Assembly: GCF_001641265.1 (NCBI RefSeq)
Contig: NW_020167565.1
Span: 1 to 64,000, forward strand
Source: Pseudogymnoascus destructans
Taxonomy: Eukaryota > Ascomycota > Leotiomycetes > Thelebolales > Thelebolaceae
Direction of reading: 5' to 3'
Length of the DNA: 64,000 bases
Positions 9,424-20,335 of this stretch are shown one piece after another. A program made the position numbers and the translations under genes. The notes under the pieces were generated by a model that saw only the letters and a list, made by a program, of their open reading frames with translations, ran no database searches and was not told where the DNA came from. Positions within the stretch are counted from its first letter, which is position 1. Each line of letters starts with the position of its first letter.

Positions 9424-12379
9424 ATGTCATCGCAATATTCAGAGTTGTTTGACTCTGACAATCCTATTTCTAATATATTCTCAGACTCTCTTCCCTCTTC
9501 TCAACGACTACCTTCATTAAATCAAATCCCTGCGGGCCTCGAATATACTGGCAAATTAAACCAATTCATCAAATGGACTAAGGATACACACGATATATTC
9601 ATTGAGTGGTGGAAGCTATCACGATGGTATGAACAACACTCAGATCATACTACAAAACTCCTTACGAAGATTGCATGGGATTCAACCAACCAGAGTTCTC
9701 AATACTGGAGAAGTTATCACCAAGGAGCAGACCGGCTTTCTGGAGAACCATGTGTCATTTGTACCTATTGTTCGAAGGCCCTTACGCATCCTGCAATCAA
9801 GTCTGCTGGCCCAAAGTCTATGGCAACACATCTTGCATCAGACATTTGCAAAAAGAAGTCACGGATGGGTAAGGATAGTCTCTATCAAATGCGAATCAAT
9901 CAGATGCGACCTCAACAGGTAAGGATTACCAGATTATTACCAGAATTATATAGGCTAATATCTATAATAGGATCATATTCTCACACAAGAGGCATTTTAC
10001 GAACAAGTTCTATACACAGTTATCTCAACTCATAGCTCGTTCCGCTTAGTCGAGGATCCTGAATGGAAAAGGCTTGCTATCTTACAGAATCCTCACTATC
10101 CACTACCCTCAGCAACAACTATTCGAAACCTCTTAACAACAAAGCTCACACAAATCGAAGAAGAGATGCTACAAGATGTTGTTCCTGGTTCAAAGATTGC
10201 ATTATCGCTCGACTGTTGGTCAAGTGTTACTCGACTTTCATTTATGGGTGTTATTGCATCATTTATCGACCGTCATTGGAAAATGCAAGAGGTCTTGATT
10301 GGGTTTGAACCTATATATACAGAGCATACTGGTGCTGAGTTATGTGGAATACTTGAAAAAGTTATCACAAGGCAGCATTTAGAAGGACGAATTATATCCA
10401 TTACGACTGATAATGCGTCAAACAACACTTCAATGATGAGAGATGTGGAAATAATGCTTGATAGTATTGCAGACAACGAGCATTTCATTGGAGGAAAAGT
10501 ACAACACATACCCTGCCTAGCTCACGTTATTCAACTTGCCCTTAGTGCTCTCCTTGGTCGAATCCGGATTACGCCAACAAATCAAGAGATCTTAATGAAC
10601 TGGGAAGAAGAGAATCAGATGGAGGGCCTTGCAAAGTTGCAGAAGGACAAGGGTATTGGATTTACACTTGGAAAGGTATATATTCTCTTGTTAGTTCTGG
10701 TAAACTTCTGGTAGTCTTTTCTAATATCTCATAGCTCCGGAAGCTCACTATCTTTGTTAATTCAAGTCAAACTCGAAGGAACAGGTTTATGACTTTGCAA
10801 AAGGCAAACATGAACCGGGGTCAATCATCTCAGAGGCTTCTTCGACTTATTCAAGATGTATCAACTCGATGGGATTCGACATGCCATATGCTTCTGCGAG
10901 CACAGCAACTCAAGTCAACAATCAATCAATATACTCGAGGCGATCATGGTGCTCACATGTTCAGACTTAGCGAGCTAGAATGGAAGCACATCGAATACAT
11001 CATTGATCTTACAAGGCCATTCAACTTCTTTACAACAAACATTGGATCGTCAGCCGGACCTACTGTCTGCTATACACTTGGAGTATATCAAAAACTCTTA
11101 TCAACGCTTGAAGGAACTCGGCACCGGCTACGGCATAAGACATATCCATGGGCAGCAAAGATGACTTTAGCAATCGATGCTGCAGAGAAAAAGATTAGGA
11201 AGTATTATAACAAGCTATACACAAATACTGGATCTATCTTCGCATTTGCTAGTATCTTAAATCCTAGTGTGAAGCTCTCACACTTTAACAAAAAGGTTTG
11301 CAAGCTTGACTTTTCAATACGAAATTGGGAGACAGAGTTTGAACAACAGTTTAGGACTCTTTATAAAGAGCAGTACTCTACAGTGCGAGTTGCGAGTCAA
11401 TCAGGATTACGAGATGCAGATATGGATCCATTAGCCTTAGTATTGCAGCAAAGTCAGACATTAAATGGGACTCGGGGCCAGCGAGAGGAATATGTGAATG
11501 AGGCTGATCTCTATCTTGATGCTCGTAAGTTTCTGGTAATCTTCTGATAATCTTATTCTAACTTGTATAGCACATATCTACACAAAGATATTGCTATTTT
11601 GGCAACAAAAGGAAGAGCAATTTCCTGGTCTATCAGCAATGGCTCGTGATATACTTTGTATTCCTGCTGCTGAGTCTGGAGTTGAGCGAGTCTTTAGTGC
11701 CGCAAGGGACGTATGTGGCCACCGACGTGGTCAACTTAATCCTGAGACGATTAAGAGTATTATGCTTATATATTACTCTCGACAATACAAGAATCGTCAA
11801 GGTCATCGTGACAAGCTTGCAGATATGATGGACGTCGTTGATATGACTGAGGAGCAAGTCGAAGAAGAGTATGAGGCACAACGACAACGGATGTGCAATT
11901 CTATCGAGTTACAATATATCAGCGATGAAGAAGAACCACGATCAAATACACATATCCGAGAGACATATTCAAAGGTACAATATCCTCCGTTTAATCCTCA
12001 GCGGCCACAGCAACAGCAAGACTTATCACAAGCTGCACATGAAGAACGACAAATGCGCTACCAACAAGGTGAAGAAAGAGATAGGGCTGACCGTCTTAAC
12101 GAGACCTTATACGACATCCCAGATGACGATATCCCAGATAATGAAGATATAAGAGAAGATGGTAATAATGAGGAGCCTATACTTCCAACTATTCATGACG
12201 ATGAAGATAAGGATATGCCGTCCTCGCCACCAACGCCTATCCAACACCCTCGGAAGACTGGAAGAGATCTACTTGATATCTTTCAAGCTACTCGTCAAGA
12301 CCCTATAAATACTTTAGGTATTAGTAGGTCTGGCCGGCCTCATCAAGCAAGGTGGAAAGATGTTCTTGAGCATATATAA
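9424..12379 (+). CDS. hAT transposase
   Basis: Exons 9424-9918, 9971-10675, 10735-11524 and 11571-12379 join in frame to give 932 residues with no stops. A BED-type zinc finger (CTYC..H, near residues 113-140) comes first. The catalytic region contains LSLDCWSS and ITTDNASNN, typical of hAT RNase-H folds. The C-terminal dimerisation region FWQQKEEQFPGLSAMARD..SGVERVFSAARD (about residues 673-710) is diagnostic of the superfamily. It ends in an acidic, Gln-rich tail. It should excise and reinsert the element through 8-bp target duplications. The three introns are 46-59 bp, and each contains the element's TTCTGGTAA-type motif, in either orientation. The gene looks functional. Confidence 0.9.
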
Positions 12380-12569
12380 TATAGTTCTGATAATCTTCTG
12401 ATAATCGTGGTACTTAGATAGAGGAATATACGTGATTCGTTCTCACAGCTTATTAGAGATGGTAGAGTGATGCTGATAAATGTAATACTTTAAGTTAACT
12501 TACAACTGTAACCATAAAACAGTATTAATCGTATGAGGGACTGTTCACGTAATGCATATATCTTACACG

Positions 12570-12712
12570 TGACAGCCGAGTACTCACTGGGTTTTTACAG
12601 AGTAACTGAGTATTGGCCTCACTCACCGAGTCGAGTGAAAGGTTCAGCTACTCACCCAGCTGAGTAACCCACTGAGTGAGTGAGCCGAGTATTGGGCGAG
12701 TAGTGCGCAGCC
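12570..12712. repeat. GAGT-rich subterminal repeat, possible hAT-type end
   Basis: Clustered ACTCAC/GAGTGA words end in GTGCGCAGCCTA. The same terminal word and an ACTCACCCAGCTGAGT block (inverted) occur at 40434-40566. Clustered subterminal repeats plus a shared terminus suggest ends of a hAT-type element or MITE. No partner terminus was found on the left of the transposase gene. Confidence 0.4.
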
Positions 12713-12739
12713 TAGGCTCCACCTGCCCCTACCACTCGA

Positions 12740-14460
12740 CAAATCCGAAATAACTCTCTCACTTAAACTCGTATCAGAAATCGGAGGTAGCCATTCTGTT
12801 CCGCTTGTAAACCTCTGTCAATGGTGGTGTCGAACGATAAATTCCGCCCGCTCCTGCAGAACATGTGACTCTTCTCATACCTAGCCCCCCACCACCCTTT
12901 GCCACCCATCGGAATCTGGAATACCTCGGCCATTTCAAGCCGTATCAAAAATCGGAAGACGTCATTTGATTCCCCTCGTAATTCTCCTTCAATGACGATA
13001 TCGAACTTTATATTCTACCCATCGCTGCAGAAGCTATCGCCACTCACGTGCCATGCCCATACTGCACCCTTGCCACCCGGCGGAATCTGGGATATCTCCA
13101 TCGTTTCAAACCGCATCGTAAATCGGAAGACGCCATTTTGTTCCCCTTGTAAATTTCTTTCAATTACGATATCGAACGTTTGATCTTGCCTCTCAGCTCT
13201 GCATTTATACCACTTCCCGTTCTATGCCCTCTTCTTCTTGCCACCCATCGAAATCCATTATAACACGATCATTTCAACTCGTATCAAAAATCGGAGGACG
13301 CCATTCGATTCCGCTTGCAAATCTCCCTTAATAACGATACTGAACGTTTGGTTTCGTCTGTTGTTGTAAAAGTTATTAGCCTCTGAAAACTATGCTCAGC
13401 CCCCCCCTGCCACTTACCGCCTGACAAGATCCGCCATAACTTGTTCGTTTCAACTCGTATCAACAATCGGAGTATGCCATTTTGTTCGTCTTGCAAAGTT
13501 GTCCAATTTCCCCTATCGAACGATAGATTTGATCCATCGCTGCAGGCGTTATTAGCCTTTATAAACTATACTCAGCCAGTCCCTCAGCCACCAAGCACCT
13601 GACGAAATCCGAAATAACTAACCCATTTTTTCTCGTATCAAAAAAAGGAGTACGCCATTTTGTTCCCCTTGCAATCCTCTTTCAATAACGCTATCGAACG
13701 TTAAGTTCAGCGCACTGCTGCACAAGTTATACCACGTCTCATATGTAACCACCCCCCTTGGCCTTCCTACCCACTGCCACCCGTCTAAATCCGGAATATC
13801 TTCACCAGTTGAACTCGGATCAAAACTTGGGATACGCCATTCGATTCCCCTTGTAAATATCTTCCATTGACGATACCGAACGTTAAGTTTCAGACGTCGC
13901 TGCAAAAGTTGGAATCCTTCTCACATGTTACCATGGGGCCCCATTTCCTGGGCCCGGCCCAACAAATCCGAAATAACTCACTCGTTTCAAGTCGTATCAA
14001 AAATCGTAAGAGGCCATTCGATTTCTCTTGCAAATCTCTTCCAATGACGATATCGAACGTGAAGTTTCCGCCGTAGCTGCAAAGGTTATAATCCCTCAGA
14101 GTAGGTGCTCCACCACCCCTACTGTCCCCCCAGCGAAATCTGCAATATCTCACCCGTCTCAACTCGTATCACAAATCGGAGTACGCCATTTGATTCGTCT
14201 TGCAAATCACTTTTATTAACGCTATCGAACGCACCATCTGCATGCCGCGTCAGGATATTACAATCCATCCTATAACATGCTCCCCCAATCACCCCTCCCA
14301 TGCATCGCCCGACCAAAACCGGAATATCTCCACCATCGAAAGTCCGATCAACAATCGGAGTACGTCAATTTGTTCCCCTTGCAAAGCTGCACAGGAAACG
14401 TCAGCGAACGTTCCACTCGATTGCGAGACCGTCAACCTACCGTCCCTGCAAGAACGTGAG
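12740..14460. repeat. Internal subtelomeric satellite, about 10 units of 170-180 bp
   Basis: The core AATCGGAG (or close variants) followed by TACGCCATTNTGTTCC recurs near 12778, 12951, 13121, 13290, 13465, 13645, 13826, 14003, 14174 and 14353. Units have diverged by substitutions and small indels, so the array is old. The last two units match the telomere-adjacent sequence at 81-480. I see no gene here; short open frames are by-products of the repeat. Confidence 0.8.
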
Positions 14461-14488
14461 TCCGGAAATGGACCAGGAGACAAGCCCT

Positions 14489-14670
14489 CTACTCCTCCTC
14501 ACCTGGCTGCCAGTTGCTCTGCTTCGTGAAGAAGACGCACGAGTACCGCGTGCCCTCGAAGGGCGCGATCCAGTGCTCGAGGACTGCAGAGCGGAACAGG
14601 ACAACATCCCCTGGCTGGAAGGGAATCCTATAGCCAAGGGCTGGCAGGCACAGCTCCCCTCCCTCAAACT
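14489..14670 (-). pseudogene. Remnant of the TET/JBP-like oxygenase gene (C-terminus)
   Basis: Bases 14489-14670 encode the last 60 or so residues of the oxygenase at 522-1556, including PGDVVLFRS, the distal His, GTRYS and the same stop position. At about 14670 the homology jumps directly to sequence matching 2715-2776. The intervening part of the telomere-proximal block (most of the gene and the minisatellite) is absent here. It lacks the HxD metal site and cannot be active. Confidence 0.8.
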
Positions 14671-14766
14671 GAGTATCAGAGCGAGAGTGTTGCCTCGAAA
14701 TATTCCAAAGGCTAGTCTGGCATTCGAGCTAGGGTTAGCATAGATGGTAGTTTACTATACTAATTA

Positions 14767-17700
14767 CTATAAACCCTTACGCTCATCCCTCATCATCTCT
14801 AACATCCTACATGCTTCTCGCCATACTAACATCCAATTGCTCTCAACCCTATTCATCCTTTCTTCCCTCTCCTTCATCCATCCCCATATCTCCTCGGGAT
14901 ACCTCCCTTGGAACCCCCCTACTTCTGCCACTCCTTGTAAATACCCCTGTTGGAATAATATGAATATCCCTACTAGCATCACCCCCTCATACTCACACCT
15001 CTCTTCTGCCATCCTCACAACCCCCCCTTCCCACCGTCGACATACCTTTACTGACAATCCACACTCTTCGCACTGCCCTAGTCCTCTTAAATCAACCCCC
15101 CCACGCCATTCCTCATACCCTGCAATCCCACATCCCTCCATTTCTGCTTCCATACAATCAACGTACTCGTGCTGCCTCCCTTTGCCATATACTAGCTCGC
15201 AATATATGCATCCCCCCTTTAACCTATTCATCACCCCTCTCATCTGCTCTTCCTCTTCTTCTACCTCTTTCATCTTACTCTGAATCCTGCCACCCGTGCT
15301 TTCCCTGCCATCATTCCTACTACCATCATTTATAGTAACCTTTATAGTAATCGCCTCCTCCTCACCTCTCTTCCTTACTGCCACTTGGCTCAAACACAAA
15401 TCGCATAGCACGCTGTCCGACCCTACACAGCTCACTCCCTCTACTACCCCATCAAAGTAGTGCCCTAATACTACTCGCCTGCACTCCCTGCTCTGGATAT
15501 ATTCCGTCATTGCATCCTCATCCACCTGCTCCACTGAATACTCGCTCATCAACCCTTGACTCTTTACCCCTACACTCTGTACTAGTGTGACGATTATCGA
15601 CTCACTAACCTCTCCCTCTCTTCCTCCCCTTCCTGACTGTTGAGCAAAGCTCGTCAATCCATATGGCCTATCAATATGCACCACATATATGATCCCTGGA
15701 ATATTAATTCCTGTCCCTAATGCTCCTGTCGCCACAATCCATCCTCCACTTCCTTGAGCCCACTTCTGTAGTGTTTCGCCCTTATCATCTGCGCGTGCCT
15801 TGTAAAATGAGCACTCTAAAGCACTGCTGATTAAGTCGCCAGTTGCATAGCTCCGTACATAAACCACTCCACGTTTCCCATCTGGCAAGTATAGTAGTCT
15901 TTCTAGTAATCGAAGTCCGACCGCAGATGCTGCTTCTTCCTTACTATCCTGCACCTGATATCGAATGGTCGGCCGTGCAGTGCTCCGTCGTAGTAGTACT
16001 GCATCCTCAATTAATAGCCTGTCTCGTAATACATCTTCTAGCTCAACCATCAATGTGGCTGTTAATGCTGTAAATGGACACTTTAAGTACCGTAGTTTCC
16101 ACAGCTCTCGAAGCCGCTCTCGATATGATGTATCTGTAAATGCAACATGGCATTCATCAAAGAACATGTGAGCTAGCTGCCCATTCAACTCGTACCCCTT
16201 AGCCTCGTGGAGAAACTGCCCACTGACGGCCTGGTCAGCACTGACAACCAGCAGCTGCACCAACTCTTGACTACTATAATGATTACTATAGCTCCACTCT
16301 TTACAGTGCAGCCCAGCAGCCTGTCCTCGAGCCACGATATCTTCAACTAGTGCTGTGAATGGAACGACCACAATCACTGTCTGGTCAACAGCCATGGCAG
16401 CCACTGAAAAGAACAGCACTGACTTGCCACTGCTTGTGGGCAACACGATAATCGATGTGACTGGGGGCTGGTGAACAAGTTGTAGTGCTGCAGCTTGTCC
16501 TTCAGATCGTGGCTGCGCTTGTGGGCCATAGATCCGTCGCAACCCATCTAATGCCTTTGCCTTCACCCCATGCTTGCTCTCTCTCCTCTCTCGTTTGATG
16601 CCAACTGGTGTTAATTGCTGGCTGGCTTGTCGCCCATGCTTTCCTTTCCCCTCAGCCTGTGCCAACCCTAACAACTCGTGCCATGCTACTGAAGCTTGCT
16701 CATATGCTGTGATTAACTCTGGGCCTAGTCGATGCAAGAATGCTCCGTCAACTGCATAATGAGCTTGGGCTACTCTCTGCCCATGCCCTGATTGTCTGTT
16801 TAATGTTAGTACTAATTACCATAATGATTACTATAATAATTACTATAAACAATAGTACCATACTATGGTACTACCATAAATAGCGCTTACTATAATCATT
16901 ACTATAAACTCACCTAACCATGATATGTCGGAATGTGTTCTGCTCCAACTCTTCTTCATCATCACCCTCTGCAAACTCTCCTTCATCCTCTTCATCGTCC
17001 TTCTCCCACGTCTTGCTTGCTCGTAGTAAATGCCGTACAGCAATTCCAATGGCTACGTGTCGCCAGCTCTGCACTGTCAACCGTACACCTAGCCCCTTAC
17101 TTGTTGCCTTGCTTAAAGCTTGCGTGAGCTCTTCTCCTGCCCATGGCCCTCGATTATCACCAAACAAGTACTCTGACTCTCGTTGGTCTAATGCCCTGCC
17201 AAATGGTCGGATATATATCAAGTACTGTGCTAACACTTGACTGACCTCATTGGGCAAGAACCGAACAATGTAATCTGTGTTTCCCCTCCTCTTTCTTGCC
17301 TTATCGTACATGGTTAAGAAGCACATCTGCCCATTAATGACGTATATGTTCCGCGCTGAATACACACTGTTACTAACCTTGATCGATCCAATCTCTGGTC
17401 CTCGAGCTGGCTGGCCACCTGTGACATGCAAAGTAACCATCAACTTTCGTAAGAACTGACGCTCTTGATTCAAGTACGCCTGCTTCTGTGAGTCGTTCCA
17501 TTTGTATGATCCATCGCCTGCTCTTTGAAGCAACTGCCACTCCTTGCTTCCCTTCCTTGCACGTTTAAGCAGATACTGATAACCTACATCCGTACGCTCT
17601 CGATTCTTAACATGGTTGATGAAGCTGTACTCAGACTGTCGAAATTTCGTGTTCCAAGCCATGCTGTCAACGATCTGGCTCAAATCTACCATGGGCAGCT

Positions 17701-20168
17701 CTGAATCAAACGCCAGATTGTATAGTAATCTTTGTAGTAATCCTATCAAGTCATGGCACATTTCCCTAACCTTTTCAAGCTCAACTCCCATTCCAAGATA
17801 ATAAATCGTCTGTTCATCGCGTGACCAGTGGATGTTCGCTGGCGACTCATGCAGCTGGTTATACTTCTTCCCCATAGCTAATTGACTCAAGATGCTTGAC
17901 GTTGGTGAGAATGAGCCTTCACAGAGATGGGTCCTCCGTAGCTTGTGGATTCGCTCGGGAATTGATTCAATATCCTCTTTGCTCTGGAGTCTTAATTCTG
18001 GCCATGGCTCTAATGGTACTGCGATCTCAAGCATAAGCAGCCGTGTGATCCATAACACACGTCCAAGTATTGGTGTGTATGCAAGTGGTGGATATAGCGA
18101 TTTGGTAAGTGGATCGATCCCACGAACAGCTAAGTAATGCATCAATGGTGACTCGTACAGCCCAATCTTGCTAGTGTCCTGCATCACGACTAGCATGCAC
18201 AGTCGCATCAATTCGGCTGTGAGTAATGGATCCTGATCGTCTTCATTATTGGGTTCAGTTTGCAAGTGCGTATGGATCTGTTGGATTGACTGCCACTGAG
18301 CATGGGTGAATTCCACGCCAGTTTCTAATGAAGTCAGTATAGTAAATATTATAGCAATCATTATAGTAACCCTTCACACACGTTGCCAATGTGCACTTCG
18401 CGCAGATGGTTTTGGGTTATATACTATAGTAACTACTATAGTAACCATCTACTCACTGTGTAAAGCTGTGCGCTTCACGCAGATGGGTCTGGGTTTGATT
18501 TATCCTACCACACAACCCTCCACACACGTTGTGTGACGCCGTGCGCTTCGCGCAGATGGGTTTGGGTTTGATATATCCCACCCCCTCCACACACGTTTCG
18601 TGATGCTGTGCGCTTCGCGCACATGGGTCTGGGTTTGATATATCCTACCACCCAACCCTCCACACACGTTGCAAGACGCTGGTGCGCTTCGCGTGGACGG
18701 GTTTGGGTCTTCTATAGTAACTACTATAGTAAACACCCACACGGGTCTGGGTTTGGTATATCCTACCACCCAACCCTCCACACACGTTGCGGGACGCTGG
18801 TGCGCTTCGCGCGGACGGGTTTGGGTCATATACTATAGTAACTACTATAGTAAACACCCACACGGGTCTGGGTTTGATATATCCTACCACCCAACCCTCC
18901 ACACACGTTGCGGGACGCTGGTGCGCTTCGCGCGGATGGGTTGGGGTCTTCTATAGTAACTACTATAGTAAACACCCACACGAGTCTGGGTTTGATATAT
19001 CCTATCACCCAACCCTCCACACTCGTTGACGCCGTGTGCTTTGCGCAGATGGGTTTGCCTCTTCCATAGTAACCACCATAGTAACCATCCACATACCTGT
19101 ATCATCCTCCCAGTCAACTGTCGCCGTCCTCATCATGTAACAGATGAACCTCTGCCATACTGCACTACACTTATGAACCGACTGAACGCTCTGGTGAAGC
19201 TCGAATGGATGCTGGCTCGCAACCTCATTCTTTGGTGATGCCCACCACTTTAGTACATCCTTGTGGTCCATATTTGCTAGCGTATCAAGACAGCGTTCAA
19301 GAATCCGATCCCATGCACGTAACAGTCGTTGTAATTTGGTCTCCTTCTCCTCTGGCTCACGCGCGTATTTGTATGTCTGGATAATATCAACCTGTGACTC
19401 CTGAAGAACCTCGTTCCACCCAGTGTATCGTAGCCATGGGTCTAGCTCATCAGCCGCGGGCTTGGCTAGCAGTGTCAACCTGCGCTCCTGTGCTGCCTCC
19501 TTCCACTGCTCGATGTCGCGTATGATCTGGTCCTCAGCATCGCCTTCCTGGTTGCTGGCTTGCTCTTCCTCACTAACATCATCGCTAGACTGCTCTCCAA
19601 CGTCGCGTACTAATATCATCAGCTGGTTACTATAATGATTACTATAAAGATTGCCAGAATCCAACTTACTCAATTGATGCGTCGCTTGCATTCCTTCAGC
19701 CTGTCTACTCTCATCCACAACCCAATATCGCTCCTTTCCATCTCGAACCCATGTCTGCAGCCGTACAGCCTGGAATAACTGGTTGTCATCCACCCGTTTC
19801 ATTGAATGCTTATTTCGGCCATGATCCTTCATTACTCTTCGACTGATTGTATAATACCTACAATGCTGACATTGGAATCCATCAACTATTGGAATAACTG
19901 GCTGTGGTGGTAGTCCATCAACTGGTAATTGGATAGTTGAATAATTATAATCAAATGGAACCCTCTGAATATAGTGCTGTATCTGCTTTCGAACTTCCAG
20001 TTTCTCCTTATGGATTTTGCGGAAGTGCTCAGTTAGTCCTACACCGCTAACTGCTTTGCAGCAATGTGCACTCAAACAAACCAACACCTTATACTCAACG
20101 TTTAGTTGGATCAGATGGCTCAAAGTCACTGGAACTTGAATGGAATTGATGCTCTGACGTTCTGCCAT
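14767..20168 (-). CDS. Second telomere-linked RecQ-type helicase (TLH2)
   Basis: Exons 20168-19097, 18324-16914 and 16795-14767 join in frame to a 1503-residue protein with no stops. Introns are 772 bp (a minisatellite) and 118 bp, with consensus GTATGT and GTGAGT donors. The order matches TLH1: two zinc-finger-like motifs near residues 31-53 and 98-122 (CQHC..HGRNKH), an acidic stretch, a GQPARGPEI box near 659 with SWRHVAIGIAVRHL near 776, then a helicase with LPTSSGKS near 946, DECH near 1038, LTATL, QQSGRGGREG near 1209 and a following Cys cluster. It is clearly diverged from TLH1 and less GC-rich, so this is a separate subfamily, not a recent duplicate. Short TATAGTAA-rich sequences occur in both introns and in frame within exons. 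It is probably functional. Confidence 0.8.
18370..19060. repeat. Minisatellite filling TLH2 intron 1 (about 119-bp units)
   Basis: Units contain GCGCTTCGCGCAGATGGG, TGGGTTTGATATATCCTACC and CACACACGTTG. TCTGGGTTTG recurs near 18487, 18628, 18746, 18868 and 18985. Later units also contain the paired ACTATAGTAA motif. The repeats lie wholly inside the intron bounded by 19096 and 18325. Confidence 0.85.
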
Positions 20169-20335
20169 GATGGAATTGATGGTAATAGCTATAGTAATCC
20201 ATATAAAACGTAACCCTAGAGAATGCCGTTGTGCGCCCATCGGCAACTAGTGTCAAGACAAGTGCACGGGCCACATCTAACCTAAAATGGATGCCTTTGG
20301 GCGTCCAACGGCAGAGACATAAGGTTAGGTACGCG

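Larger units (their letters stand above)
8119..12405. repeat. Dispersed TTCTGGTAATC motif in the hAT element
   Basis: Usually in tandem pairs or triples, the 10-11 bp motif TTCTGGTAATC (or TTCTGATAATC) appears at 8119-8142, 8402-8420, 8778-8808, 8986-8995 (degenerate), 9380-9402, 9923-9945 (opposite strand), 10694-10716, 11530-11552 and 12384-12406. These places are the two gene flanks, the inter-gene spacer and the six introns; the coding exons appear free of it. Confidence 0.8.
8110..12410 (+). mobile_element. hAT-family DNA transposon with two genes
   Basis: Two spliced genes in the same orientation (8154-9304 and 9424-12379) lie 120 bp apart. The second is a complete hAT transposase. The TTCTGGTAATC motif is found upstream of gene 1, between the genes, in the introns and after gene 2, which defines the minimum extent given here. 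I could not identify a matched pair of terminal inverted repeats or an 8-bp target duplication. GAGT-rich sequence ending GTGCGCAGCCTA at 12570-12712 may contain the right end. The element sits directly upstream of TLH1. Confidence 0.7.
14744..20205. repeat. Dispersed TATAGTAA pairs in and around TLH2
   Basis: Two TATAGTAA (or TTACTATA) words 12 bp apart occur near 14745-14772, 15323-15345, 16274-16292, 16808-16846, 16885-16908, 17718-17743 (degenerate), 18335-18372, 18421-18444, 18708-18732, 18830-18854, 18948-18972, 19063-19084, 19627-19648 and 20186-20200. Some are intronic. Others are exonic and read as YSNHYSN or related peptides, because the 12-bp period keeps frame. Isolated copies lie outside at 26812 and 27062. 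Confidence 0.75.

Noticed and set aside
14744..15283. 179-codon + strand frame rich in Ser, Pro and His
   Set aside because: It is antisense to the C-terminal exon of TLH2, whose frame and motifs are convincing.
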